Of a stretch of DNA of 64,000 nucleotides, positions 37,007-47,368 are shown piece after piece. The position numbers were made by a program, and so were the translations under genes. The stretch comes from Cryobacterium sp. PH31-AA6 (lineage in GTDB: Bacteria > Actinomycetota > Actinomycetes > Actinomycetales > Microbacteriaceae). Under the pieces are notes generated by a model. That model worked only from the letters and a program-made list of their open reading frames with translations. It was not told where the DNA came from and ran no database searches. The stretch is taken from positions 62,001 to 126,000 of the forward strand of contig NZ_JASISS010000008.1 in assembly GCF_030063195.1 (NCBI RefSeq). Reading direction: 5' to 3'. The number at the start of each line of letters is the position of its first letter. Position 1 is the first letter of the stretch.

Positions 37007-38389
37007 ATGAAGAGCACGGCACACGCAGTCGGCCGCACCGTCCGGAAGCGAAGGGGAAGCCTCCGGGCGGGGCCCGGACCACGCCTCCGGCGCCGGTCCA
37101 TCGCGGCGACCGGCTTTCTGGCGGCGGTCACGCTGGTCGCGACCCTCGCTGCTCCGGCCCAGGCCGTGGACTACCCGACCTGGCAGGACCTGCAGAACGC
37201 GAAGTCGAACACCGCGGCGGCCGCAAGCCAGGTCGCGCAGATCCAGGAGATGATCGCCGGGCTCACTGTGCAGGTGGCGCAGACGCAGGCCGAATCGGAG
37301 AAGCGCGGCGCCGAATTCCGGGTCGCGCAGGAGAAACTCGACGAGGCCACCCGCCGCGCGACCGACCTGCAGGCCCAGGCGGATGCCAGCAAGGTCACCG
37401 CCGACGCGGCGACCAGGCAGGCCGGCCAGCTGGCCGCCCAGCTCTACCGCACCGGCGGCACGGACCTCAGCGTCAACCTGTTCCTCGATGGCCAGGGCGC
37501 GGGCAAGAGCGCCGACGCTCTGCTTTCGAAGCTCGGGAGCATGAGCAAGCTCGTCGAGCGAAGCTCCGACGTCTACGACCAGGCGCAGACCGCGCGCAAC
37601 GCCGCGCAGGCGCTCGGCGACCAGGCGAAGATCGCCCAGACCGAGCGTGAAGCGCTCAGGGTCGAGGCGGAGGCTGCACTCGTGGCGGCGCAGGCGGCGG
37701 CCGAAGCCGCAGCGAACGCGCTGGCCGAGTCCCAGGCTAAGAGCCTCGAGCTCGACGCCCAACTCGCCTTCATGCAGGACGCCCAGGCCACCACGACGGC
37801 CGGCTACGAGGCCGGAGTCGCCGAACGCGCCCGCCTCGCGGCAATCGAGGCGGAGCGGGCCCGCGTGGCGCAGGCGGCGGCCGATGCCGCAGCGGCCGCG
37901 GCCAGCCGGAACAGTGGCGGCGGATCGACCGGCAGCGCGGGGGCAGGCCTCGGCGGCGGTTACGTCCGCAACGGCTGGGCGGTGCCGGCGAGCGGACGCA
38001 TCACCGATGGTTTCGGCCCCCGCCCCGTGGTCTGCGGCGGCGGCAGCTGCAGCAAGGGCTTCCACAGCGGCACCGACATCGGCGCCGGTTGCAGCGCTTC
38101 GATCTACGCGGCCAACGACGGCGTCGTCACCTACGCCGGCCCCAACGGCACCTACGGCAACTTCGTGCAGATCAGCACCGGAGACGGCATCGCCACCGGC
38201 TACGCTCACATCCGTTCCGGCGGGATCTTCGTCTCGAACGGCCAGCGCGTCTCGGCCGGCCAGAACATCGCCAGCGTCGGCAGCACCGGCGCCTCCACCG
38301 GTTGTCACCTGCACTTTGAGGTGCGCTCCAACGGCTCCCTGATCAATCCGCAACCGTTCATGGCCGACCGGGGAGTGCCACTTGGCTAA
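37007..38389 (+). CDS. Secreted M23-family peptidoglycan endopeptidase with coiled coil
   Basis: The 460-residue protein has a basic N-terminus and signal peptide (about 1-52, cleavage near APAQA). A long Ala/Gln/Glu-rich coiled coil follows (about 55-300), including LSVNLFLDGQGAGKSADALL. The C-terminal LytM/M23 domain (about 330-460) carries zinc ligands in HSGTDIGAG, the catalytic His in YAHI, and HLHFEV. It should cut peptide cross-links in the wall, with the coiled coil as a regulatory module as in FtsX/RipC-type hydrolases. GGGGA precedes the ATG; the frame is open 54 bases upstream. The next gene starts inside its last codons. Confidence 0.9.
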   Translation: MKSTAHAVGRTVRKRRGSLRAGPGPRLRRRSIAATGFLAAVTLVATLAAPAQAVDYPTWQDLQNAKSNTAAAASQVAQIQEMIAGLTVQVAQTQAESEKRGAEFRVAQEKLDEATRRATDLQAQADASKVTADAATRQAGQLAAQLYRTGGTDLSVNLFLDGQGAGKSADALLSKLGSMSKLVERSSDVYDQAQTARNAAQALGDQAKIAQTEREALRVEAEAALVAAQAAAEAAANALAESQAKSLELDAQLAFMQDAQATTTAGYEAGVAERARLAAIEAERARVAQAAADAAAAAASRNSGGGSTGSAGAGLGGGYVRNGWAVPASGRITDGFGPRPVVCGGGSCSKGFHSGTDIGAGCSASIYAANDGVVTYAGPNGTYGNFVQISTGDGIATGYAHIRSGGIFVSNGQRVSAGQNIASVGSTGASTGCHLHFEVRSNGSLINPQPFMADRGVPLG

Positions 38390-39791
38390 CGAACTCACTC
38401 GGGCGCGGCGCCTGCCCGCCCGTCTGCTGGCAATCGGCGCGATCGGGGCAGTGGCGGCATCCGCCGGCCTCGTCGCCCCGGCCGCCTTCGCCGACCAGGG
38501 CTACCCCAGCTGGGACGACGTGCAGAAAGCCAAGCAGAGCGAGGCCACGAAGCAGGCCGAGATCGTGAAGCTCACCGCACTGCTCGTGGGGCTTCAGACC
38601 GCCGCGGCCGATGCCTCGAAGACCTCCCTGATCGCGGCGGAAGCCTACCGCGTGGCGCAGGACGACCTCGAGGCCGCGACGGCCAGGGAAGAAAGCCTCA
38701 CGAAGCAGGCCGAGGCGGCGACGGCCCGCGCCGCGACCTCCAAGATGCGTGCCGGTTTGATCGCCGCGCATCTCGCCAAGGCGGGGGCCCAGGACCTGTC
38801 GCTGAACCTGTTCCTCAACGGCCAACATGCCGACGACCTGCTCGCGCAGCTCGGTACTGCCACCAAGCTCGGCGAGCAATCGGAAACCATCTACCGCCAG
38901 GCCCTGCAGGACAAGAACACCGCCGAGTCGCTCGGCGACCAGGCGCGTGCCGCAACGACAGAGCGCACCAGGCTGAGCGCGGCGGCGATGACCAGGTTCG
39001 ACGAGGCCAACGCGGCGGCCCGGGCCGCCGAGGCCGCCCTCGAAACCGAGCAGAAGAAGTCAAACGACCTGTTCGAGCAGCTTGCCCTGCTCAAGGACAC
39101 CACCGCAGAGGCCGAACGGTCCTACCGGGACGGTCAGGACGCCGCCGCTGCGGCCGCGGCGCTTGCCCGCGCCCAGTCCGCCGCCGCAGCCCGTGTTGCG
39201 GCCGACCAGGCGGCTGCGGCGGCTGCCGCTGCGGCAGCAGCCCCCAGAAACCCGGCTCCCGCAGCCCCCAGAAACCCGGCTCCAGCGCCGGCCTCCGGCG
39301 GCTCGGCCCCGGCCCCAGCTCCAGCTCCAGCTCCTGCTCCGGCCCCGGCCCCGGCCCCGGCTCCTGCTTCAGCTCCTGCTTCAGCTCCGGCTCCTGCTCC
39401 AGTTCCGAACGGCAACACCGTGGAAACGGCGATCTCGTTCGCGAGCTCCCAGCTCGGCGACCGCTACGGCCTCGGCGGCTCCGGCCCCGACGTGTGGGAC
39501 TGCTCCGGGCTCACCAAAGCGGCGTATGCCGCTGCCGGCGTGTACATCGGGTCACACTCGGCGACGAACCAGTACCGCACCATGGCGAACCAGGGCCGTC
39601 TCGTCTCATTCAGCCAGGTGCAACGAGGTGACCTCGTCTTCTGGGGCGGCGGCGGGGACTACTACCACGTGGCGATCTACGTGGGCGGTGGCCTGGTCCT
39701 GGAGGCCGCCGACTACGGCAAGCCCGTGCGCATCCACAGCATCTGGTCTCCCGGCGACGTCGCGCCCTACGTGGGGCGCCCGACCGGCTGA
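38382..39791 (+). CDS. Secreted NlpC/P60 peptidoglycan endopeptidase, RipA-like
   Basis: The 469-residue protein starts at TTG (38382), with GGGGAG upstream, and overlaps the M23 gene by 8 bases. A signal peptide (about 1-37, cleavage near AAFA) precedes a coiled coil (about 40-270) clearly paralogous to that of the upstream gene (LSLNLFLNGQHADDLLAQLG). An Ala/Pro repeat linker follows (about 280-345), and then the NlpC/P60 domain (about 350-469) with catalytic Cys in WDCSGL and His in YYHVAIY. The family cuts D-Glu-mDAP/Lys bonds at the septum. A strong terminator follows. Confidence 0.92.
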   Translation: MANELTRARRLPARLLAIGAIGAVAASAGLVAPAAFADQGYPSWDDVQKAKQSEATKQAEIVKLTALLVGLQTAAADASKTSLIAAEAYRVAQDDLEAATAREESLTKQAEAATARAATSKMRAGLIAAHLAKAGAQDLSLNLFLNGQHADDLLAQLGTATKLGEQSETIYRQALQDKNTAESLGDQARAATTERTRLSAAAMTRFDEANAAARAAEAALETEQKKSNDLFEQLALLKDTTAEAERSYRDGQDAAAAAAALARAQSAAAARVAADQAAAAAAAAAAAPRNPAPAAPRNPAPAPASGGSAPAPAPAPAPAPAPAPAPAPASAPASAPAPAPVPNGNTVETAISFASSQLGDRYGLGGSGPDVWDCSGLTKAAYAAAGVYIGSHSATNQYRTMANQGRLVSFSQVQRGDLVFWGGGGDYYHVAIYVGGGLVLEAADYGKPVRIHSIWSPGDVAPYVGRPTG

Positions 39792-39818
39792 TCCCGCCCG
39801 ATACACGCGCCCAACTGA

Positions 39819-39859
39819 GAGAAAAGCCCGCTTCCGGAGTCCGGAAGCGGGCTTTTCTC
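39819..39859. terminator. Bidirectional intrinsic terminator
   Basis: A perfect 20-bp inverted repeat (GAGAAAAGCCCGCTTCCGGA, centre G) gives a stem with T runs on both strands. It serves the NlpC/P60 gene (plus) and the pyrophosphatase gene (minus). Confidence 0.95.
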
Positions 39860-39905
39860 ACCGTTCGGCGAACGGGGCCGCCCGGTGGAAGGACGGGTAG
39901 GGAGC

Positions 39906-40397
39906 CTAGTGGCCTTCGGCGGCCAGCTTCGCGATGCCGTCGCGCACGATCTGGTCGGCCTCGGCGGCATCGCCCCAGCCCTCGGTCTTGACCCACTTGT
40001 TCGGCTCGAGGTCCTTGTAGTGCTCGAAGAAGTGCTCGATTTCCTTGCGGGTGTACTCGGGGATGTCGGTGACGTCCTGGATGTAATCCCAGCGCGGGTC
40101 GCCCGCCGGTACGGCGATGACCTTCGCGTCCGAGCCGCCGTCATCGGTCATGTTGAAGACGCCGACGGGACGCACGGACACTCCGACGCCGGGGAAGAGC
40201 GGGAAGTCGAGCAGCACGAGCACGTCGACGGGATCGCCGTCGAGGCCGAGCGTGTTCTCGAAGAAGCCATAGTCGGTCGGGTAGACGAAGCTCGTGTAGA
40301 GCACCCGGTCCAGGTACACCCGTCCGGTTTCGTGGTCGACCTCGTACTTGTTGCGGCTCCCGCGGGGGATCTCAATCACTGCGTCGTATTCGGCCAT
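39906..40397 (-). CDS. ppa: Inorganic pyrophosphatase (family I)
   Basis: The 163-residue cytoplasmic enzyme hydrolyses PPi. It has the family I signatures [16 protein letters not shown], the metal-binding [10 protein letters not shown] and the segment [11 protein letters not shown]. It begins [11 protein letters not shown] behind a GGGAGA site; upstream in-frame starts are not typical. It is divergent from tilS. The pair ppa/tilS followed by hpt and ftsH is the standard actinobacterial order. Confidence 0.96.
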   Translation of the reverse strand: MAEYDAVIEIPRGSRNKYEVDHETGRVYLDRVLYTSFVYPTDYGFFENTLGLDGDPVDVLVLLDFPLFPGVGVSVRPVGVFNMTDDGGSDAKVIAVPAGDPRWDYIQDVTDIPEYTRKEIEHFFEHYKDLEPNKWVKTEGWGDAAEADQIVRDGIAKLAAEGH

Positions 40398-40442
40398 GGC
40401 CTGGTTTCTCCCTTGATCAAAGTCTGCGGCTAACGTTACTGG

Positions 40443-41486
40443 ATGCAGCAACCACCCCGCCCGAGACTAACCCCGGCCATCGCCGATGTGCGGAGGATGG
40501 TGCGTGACGCCCTGCCCGCCCGCGGACTGGTGCTGGTCGGACTGAGTGGGGGAGCCGACTCCCTCGCCCTGGCGGCGGCCTGCGCCTTCGAGGCTCGGCG
40601 GGCCGGTCTGAAGGCCGGAGCGGTCATCGTCGACCATGCCCTGCAGGCCGGGTCAGCGGATGTCGCGGCGACCGCGGCAGGCCAGGCCACCGCCCTCGGG
40701 CTTGCCCCCGTGCTCGTACTGCGGGTCGCGGTCGATCACGGTGTTGCCGGCGACGGCCCGGAGGCGGCCGCCCGCACCGCGCGCTTCGCCGCCTTCGACA
40801 CGGCCAGGGCGGAGACCGGCGCGAGCCACGTGCTGCTGGGCCACACCCTCGACGACCAGGCGGAGACGGTGCTGCTCGGTCTGGCCAGGGGATCGGGGCC
40901 GACCAGCCTGCAGGGCATGGCGGCATCCGCCGGGCCGTACCTGCGCCCGTTGCTCGGCCTGCGCCGCAGCATGACCCGGCAATTCTGCATCGACGCCGGC
41001 CTCGTGCCCTGGCAGGACCCGCACAACCTCGAGCCTCGTTTCACCAGGGTGCGGGTGCGGGAAACCGTGCTGCCGCTGCTCGAACGCGAGCTCGGCCCCG
41101 GCGTTGCGGAGGCGCTCGCCCGCACCGCGGAGCAGCTGCGCGAGGACTCGGCCGCGCTGGACGCCCTCGCCGGCGGGATCAGCACCGAGCTCGGAGAGCC
41201 TGCGGGCGACGGAGCGGTGCGGGTCAGCGTGGCCGTGCTCGCGGCGAGCCCGCCCGCGCTGCGGCAGCGGAGCATCCGTTTCTTCGCCGAACGCGAGTTC
41301 GGAGTGTCCCTCGGTCGGACGCACACGCTCGCCGTCGCGCGCCTGGTCACCGATTGGCACGGGCAGAAGGCACTCGACCTGCCAGGCGTTAGAGTTGTAC
41401 GGCAGGACGGATGGTTGATTTTCTCCGCGCCTGGACCCGAACCGAGCAAAGGACCCTCTCGCTCCCATGGAACCACGCGACATTGA
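40443..41486 (+). CDS. tilS: tRNA(Ile)-lysidine synthetase
   Basis: The 347-residue enzyme attaches lysine to C34 of tRNA-Ile(CAU) so that it reads AUA. It has the N-type ATP-pyrophosphatase loop [11 protein letters not shown] (about residue 31-41), VDHALQAGS and [17 protein letters not shown]. The C-terminal part is short, as in other actinobacteria. TAACGT lies 6 bases before the ATG, compatible with a leaderless transcript. The 3' end overlaps hpt by 20 bases. Confidence 0.94.
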   Translation: MQQPPRPRLTPAIADVRRMVRDALPARGLVLVGLSGGADSLALAAACAFEARRAGLKAGAVIVDHALQAGSADVAATAAGQATALGLAPVLVLRVAVDHGVAGDGPEAAARTARFAAFDTARAETGASHVLLGHTLDDQAETVLLGLARGSGPTSLQGMAASAGPYLRPLLGLRRSMTRQFCIDAGLVPWQDPHNLEPRFTRVRVRETVLPLLERELGPGVAEALARTAEQLREDSAALDALAGGISTELGEPAGDGAVRVSVAVLAASPPALRQRSIRFFAEREFGVSLGRTHTLAVARLVTDWHGQKALDLPGVRVVRQDGWLIFSAPGPEPSKGPSRSHGTTRH

Positions 41487-42018
41487 CGGCGACCTCACCG
41501 AGATTCTGATCGAGGAAGAGGAAATCCGCGCCAGGCTGGCCGAACTGTGCCGCCAAATCGAAGCGGACTACGCCGGCAAGGACCTGCTGCTGGTCGGGGT
41601 GCTCAAGGGTGCGGTCATGGTGATGGCCGACCTGGCCCGAGAACTCAAACACCCCATCGCGATGGACTGGATGGCCGTGAGCTCCTACGGCTCCGGAACC
41701 CAGTCCAGCGGTGTCGTGCGCATCCTCAAGGACCTCGACACCGACCTGCACGGCCGCAACGTGCTCATCGTCGAGGACATCATCGACTCCGGACTGACCC
41801 TGTCCTGGCTGCTGGCGAACCTCAAGTCGCGCCAACCGCAATCCGTGGAGATCTGTGCACTGCTCCGCAAGCCGGATGCCGCCAGGGTCGCCATCGACGT
41901 GAAATATCTCGGCTTCGACATTCCGAACCAGTTCGTCGTCGGCTATGGCCTCGACTACGACGAGAAGTACCGCAACCTGCGTTCGGTCGGGGTGCTCGCC
42001 CCCCACGTCTACGCGTAA
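41467..42018 (+). CDS. hpt: Hypoxanthine phosphoribosyltransferase
   Basis: The 183-residue purine-salvage enzyme converts hypoxanthine or guanine plus PRPP to IMP or GMP. It has the PPi loop ([17 protein letters not shown]), the flexible-loop [11 protein letters not shown], and the PRPP motif [18 protein letters not shown], with the base-binding region near [16 protein letters not shown]. Length and start ([15 protein letters not shown]) are normal. It overlaps tilS and sits just before ftsH. Confidence 0.95.
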   Translation: MEPRDIDGDLTEILIEEEEIRARLAELCRQIEADYAGKDLLLVGVLKGAVMVMADLARELKHPIAMDWMAVSSYGSGTQSSGVVRILKDLDTDLHGRNVLIVEDIIDSGLTLSWLLANLKSRQPQSVEICALLRKPDAARVAIDVKYLGFDIPNQFVVGYGLDYDEKYRNLRSVGVLAPHVYA

Positions 42019-42081
42019 CGATCGCGCTCACGGCGAACACACGGTGACCACTCAGTGGCGGCACGATAGCCTGTGACCACC

Positions 42082-44094
<2,013 letters not shown>

Positions 44095-44101
44095 GCGCCG
44101 G

Positions 44102-44671
44102 GTGGCAGTCGACAGGACGCGGATCGAGGCCGCGGTCGGTGAACTCCTCGCCGCGATCGGCGAGGACGTCACCAGGCCCGGCCTCGAGGCGACCCCGCGG
44201 CGAGTCGCCGAGGCCTACGGCGAGTTCTTCGCCGGGCTCGGCGTCGACCCGCTCGATCACCTGCGCGACACCATCCCCGTCGGCCCGGCCACCGGCGAAC
44301 TCGTGCTCGTGCGCGACCTCGCGTTCCGTTCGATCTGCGAGCACCACCTTCTGCCGTTCGTCGGTCGGGCCCACCTCGCCTACCTGCCCGGTGACAGGGT
44401 GGTCGGCCTCGGCCGCCTGCCCGCGGTGGTGGACACCCTCGCCGCGCGCCCGCAGGTGCAGGAGCGCCTGACCGAGGAGATCGCCGAGGCACTGCAGACC
44501 GGGCTGGCCCCCCGCGGCATCCTCGTCGTGCTCGACGCCGTGCACGGCTGCGTCACCAGCCGCGGCCCCCGCCAGACCGCGAGTTCTACCGTCACCATGG
44601 CGACCCGCGGCGAGCTGTCCGACCCCGTGCACCGCGCGGAGATCATGGCCATGATCGGCGCCGGGCAGTGA
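44102..44671 (+). CDS. folE: GTP cyclohydrolase I
   Basis: The 189-residue enzyme converts GTP to 7,8-dihydroneopterin triphosphate, the first step of folate synthesis. Zinc ligands are visible in SICEHHLLPFVG and HGCVTSRG, and GLGRLPAVVD is a family motif. The start is GTG, 7 bases after the ftsH stop. It is the first of four folate genes that overlap by 4 bases each (folE, folP, folB, folK), which indicates translational coupling. Confidence 0.96.
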   Translation: MAVDRTRIEAAVGELLAAIGEDVTRPGLEATPRRVAEAYGEFFAGLGVDPLDHLRDTIPVGPATGELVLVRDLAFRSICEHHLLPFVGRAHLAYLPGDRVVGLGRLPAVVDTLAARPQVQERLTEEIAEALQTGLAPRGILVVLDAVHGCVTSRGPRQTASSTVTMATRGELSDPVHRAEIMAMIGAGQ

Positions 44672-45483
44672 CCACCTCGACCCTGGTGATGGGAGTTCTC
44701 AACGTCACCCCCGACTCCTTCAGCGACGGCGGAAAGTGGGCCACGACGGAGGCCGCGGTGAGCCGCGCCCTCGCCCTGCACGCCGAGGGCGCCGACCTGA
44801 TCGACGTGGGCGGAGAGTCCACCCGCCCCGGCGCCGGCCGGGTGTCGCCCGCCGAGGAGCAGTCCCGGATCATCCCGGTGATCACCGAATTGGCCGGGCA
44901 GGGTCTGACGATCAGCGTCGACACCCTCAACGCGGGCACGGCCGCCGCGGCCGCCGCCGCAGGGGCCGTCATCATCAACGACGTCTCCGGCGGGCTCGCC
45001 GACCCGCGGATGGCCGCCGTCGCCGCCGATACCGGACTCACCTACGTGGCGATGCACTGGCGTGGGCACGCCCAGAAAATGGACTCCCTGGCCGTCTACG
45101 GTGACGTTGTCGCCGAGGTGGTGTCGGAGCTCTCCTGGCGGGTCGACGCCCTCACGAGCGCCGGGGTACGGCGCGACAAGATCGTGCTGGACCCCGGGCT
45201 CGGCTTCGCGAAGCTTCCGGAGCACAACTGGCGGTTGCTCGCGAGCCTGTCCTCCTTCACCGATCTCGGTCTACCGGTGATGCTCGGCGCATCTCGCAAG
45301 CGCTTCCTCGCCGGGGTACTCCCGGCGGAGGCCGGCATCGATGCCCGGGACCTGCCGACCGCGGTCGTCAGCGTGCTCGCCGCCCAGGCCGGTGCGTGGG
45401 CGGTGCGCGTGCACGACGTCGCGGCGACCCGCACGGCGCTGAACGTGCTCGCCCTGGTGGACTCCGCCAGAATGGAACCATGA
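44668..45483 (+). CDS. folP: Dihydropteroate synthase
   Basis: The 271-residue TIM-barrel enzyme joins 6-hydroxymethyl-dihydropterin diphosphate to p-aminobenzoate and is the sulfonamide target. It carries both DHPS signatures: MGVLNVTPDSFSDGG near the N-terminus and IDVGGESTRPGA (about residues 46-57). DPGLGFAKLPEHN and LGASRKRFL are further active-site segments. The GTG start overlaps folE. Confidence 0.96.
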   Translation: MTTSTLVMGVLNVTPDSFSDGGKWATTEAAVSRALALHAEGADLIDVGGESTRPGAGRVSPAEEQSRIIPVITELAGQGLTISVDTLNAGTAAAAAAAGAVIINDVSGGLADPRMAAVAADTGLTYVAMHWRGHAQKMDSLAVYGDVVAEVVSELSWRVDALTSAGVRRDKIVLDPGLGFAKLPEHNWRLLASLSSFTDLGLPVMLGASRKRFLAGVLPAEAGIDARDLPTAVVSVLAAQAGAWAVRVHDVAATRTALNVLALVDSARMEP

Positions 45484-45845
45484 CAAGCGACTCCATCACC
45501 CTCAGCGGGCTGCGGGTCACCGCGCACCACGGTGTCTACGACTTCGAGCGCGAGGACGGCCAGGAGTTCGTCATCGACGTCACGGTGTGGCTCGACCTGC
45601 GGGCCGCGGCGGCCGCCGACGATGTGGCCAGCACGATTAATTACGGCGAGCTCGCGGTCGAAGTGACGGATGCCGCCAGGGCAAACCCGGTGGATCTGAT
45701 CGAGACTGTCGCCGAGCGAATCGCCGCCGTCGTGCTCGCGCACCCGACCGCCGAACGGGTGCAGGTCACCGTGCACAAACCGGAGGCGCCGATTTCGGTT
45801 CCATTCACGGACGTCGCCGTTCAGATCACCAGGTCCAGGCCATGA
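45480..45845 (+). CDS. folB: Dihydroneopterin aldolase
   Basis: The 121-residue enzyme cleaves dihydroneopterin to 6-hydroxymethyl-dihydropterin and glycolaldehyde. It begins MTSDSITLSGLRVTAHHGVYDFERE and has the family motifs INYGELA and LIETVAERIA, with the catalytic Lys in VTVHKPEAPI. A longer open frame upstream is inside folP; the ATG at 45480 overlaps the folP stop by 4 bases. Confidence 0.95.
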   Translation: MTSDSITLSGLRVTAHHGVYDFEREDGQEFVIDVTVWLDLRAAAAADDVASTINYGELAVEVTDAARANPVDLIETVAERIAAVVLAHPTAERVQVTVHKPEAPISVPFTDVAVQITRSRP

Positions 45846-46402
45846 GCGAGGTTCCCGCCGAACCCGGCAGCACCGAGCAGGGCTCGCCGACAGCTGCCAC
45901 TCCGGTGGTGCTCGCCCTCGGCAGCAACCTCGGCGACCGCGCCAGGACCCTCGCCGCCGCAGTGCGTGCCCTGACCGACCTCCCCGGCTTCGAGCTGACC
46001 GGGGTCTCCCCGGCGTTCCAGTCCGCCGCCGTGAAACCGGCCGGCGTGGACGAGGCGGCTCCCCGCTACCTCAATTCGGTGGTCGCCGGGGGATACAGCG
46101 GTTCCCCACACGCCCTGCTCGACGCCGTCAACGGCATCGAACGGGACCTCGGTCGGGTGCGCGCCGAACGGTGGGGTGACCGCACCATCGACATCGACAT
46201 CATCCTCTTCGGGGACCTCGAGCTGACCGGGGAGCGGTTGGCCATCCCGCATCCGCGCGCCCACGAACGTGACTTCGTGCTCGCGCCGTGGCTGGAACTC
46301 GACCCGGCGGCGGCCATTCCCGGCCGCGGCCCGGTGCGCGCCCTGCTCGATGGCCTCGAGCGCACCGCGATGCCGTTCCGTGAAATCGGCGGCGCCCGGT
46401 GA
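45842..46402 (+). CDS. folK: 2-amino-4-hydroxy-6-hydroxymethyldihydropteridine diphosphokinase
   Basis: The 186-residue kinase pyrophosphorylates hydroxymethyl-dihydropterin for FolP. It has VVLALGSNLGDR (about residues 20-31), YLNSVVAG, the signature RWGDRTIDIDIILFG (magnesium-binding Asp pair) and IPHPRAHERDFVLAP. It has about 18 extra polar residues at the N-terminus compared with short family members. It overlaps folB and the DUF3180 gene. Confidence 0.95.
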   Translation: MSEVPAEPGSTEQGSPTAATPVVLALGSNLGDRARTLAAAVRALTDLPGFELTGVSPAFQSAAVKPAGVDEAAPRYLNSVVAGGYSGSPHALLDAVNGIERDLGRVRAERWGDRTIDIDIILFGDLELTGERLAIPHPRAHERDFVLAPWLELDPAAAIPGRGPVRALLDGLERTAMPFREIGGAR

Positions 46403-46872
46403 AACGCTCCCAGCCGGGCATCGTTGTCCTCCTCCTGCTGGTCGGTCTCGTGGTCGGGTTTCTGGTCGAGGTGACCGCGGCCGCGACCGGGTCCCCGATC
46501 GTGATCCTCCCGATCACCCTGCCGATCGCCCTCGTCGTGATCGGCGTCGCCGTCGTCGTGCTGGCCTGGCCGATCAGGCAGGCCACGCACGGCAAGCCCG
46601 GTCGCCGCGTCGACCCGTTCATGGCGATTCGGGTGGCGGTGCTCGCCAAGGCCTCCGCGTTCAGCGGGGCGCTGATCCTCGGCGGCGGCATCGGCATCCT
46701 GGTCTACGTCCTCACCCGCTCGGTCCTGCCGGCGGTACCATCGATATGGCTCGCCATCGGTATGGCGCTCGGCGCCGCACTCCTCCTCGTCGGAGGTCTG
46801 GTCGCCGAGCATTTCTGTACCCTCCCACCCGATGACGACGATGAGAACGAGCGGGGAGAAGTGCGTGCCTGA
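46399..46872 (+). CDS. DUF3180-family membrane protein
   Basis: The 157-residue protein has four predicted transmembrane helices (about 9-30, 35-57, 80-102, 115-137) and an acidic tail (PDDDDENERGE). It matches the DUF3180 family found after folK in many actinobacteria; the M. tuberculosis counterpart is Rv3605c. The function is unknown. The start is GTG (MKRSQPGIVVLLLL) overlapping the folK stop by 4 bases. Confidence 0.88.
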   Translation: MKRSQPGIVVLLLLVGLVVGFLVEVTAAATGSPIVILPITLPIALVVIGVAVVVLAWPIRQATHGKPGRRVDPFMAIRVAVLAKASAFSGALILGGGIGILVYVLTRSVLPAVPSIWLAIGMALGAALLLVGGLVAEHFCTLPPDDDDENERGEVRA

Positions 46873-47368
46873 AGCCGAAGCAGTGCGCCGGTTGGACCTG
46901 CCGGGCCTCAATGAGTGGAAGCGGGTCTCCCCGCGACACGTCCTGGTCGAGATCGTCGGGACCCTCGTTTTCGGCCTCGCCCTGTGCGGCGGCGCCGTCG
47001 TGCTCTGGCTCGTCGTCGGTCTGGAGTGGGCGCCCTACCTGATCGGGGCGATCGTGCTGATCATCGGGATCACCGTGTTCTTCGAGCCGCGCCGGGTGCG
47101 TGCGATCGGCTACCAGCTGCGACAGGATGACCTCCTGTTCCGGCGGGGCATCATGTTCCAGCGGTTCGTGTCCGTCCCGTACGGGCGGATGCAGCTGGTC
47201 GACATCACGCGTGGCCCCATCGCCCGCTGGCTCGGCCTGGCCGACCTGAAATTCGTCACCGCGGCCGCCTCCTCCGGGGTGCTCATCCCCGGCCTCGCCG
47301 AGGCCGACGCGGAAGGCCTCCGCGACCGGTTGGTCGAGCTGGCCGAGAGTCGCCGGGCCGGGCTGTGA
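46865..47368 (+). CDS. Bacterial-PH-domain membrane protein (YdbS-like, bPH2)
   Basis: The 167-residue protein has two transmembrane helices (about 25-47 and 50-68) and a bPH2-type domain with the family pattern LRQDDLLFRRGIMFQRFVSVPYGRMQLVDITRGPIARWLGLADLKF. It begins at GTG 46865 behind GGGGAGAA, overlapping DUF3180 by 8 bases; an in-frame ATG upstream lies inside DUF3180. It pairs with the larger bPH protein downstream, as YdbS does with YdbT in Bacillus. The function is unknown. Confidence 0.88.
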   Translation: MPEAEAVRRLDLPGLNEWKRVSPRHVLVEIVGTLVFGLALCGGAVVLWLVVGLEWAPYLIGAIVLIIGITVFFEPRRVRAIGYQLRQDDLLFRRGIMFQRFVSVPYGRMQLVDITRGPIARWLGLADLKFVTAAASSGVLIPGLAEADAEGLRDRLVELAESRRAGL

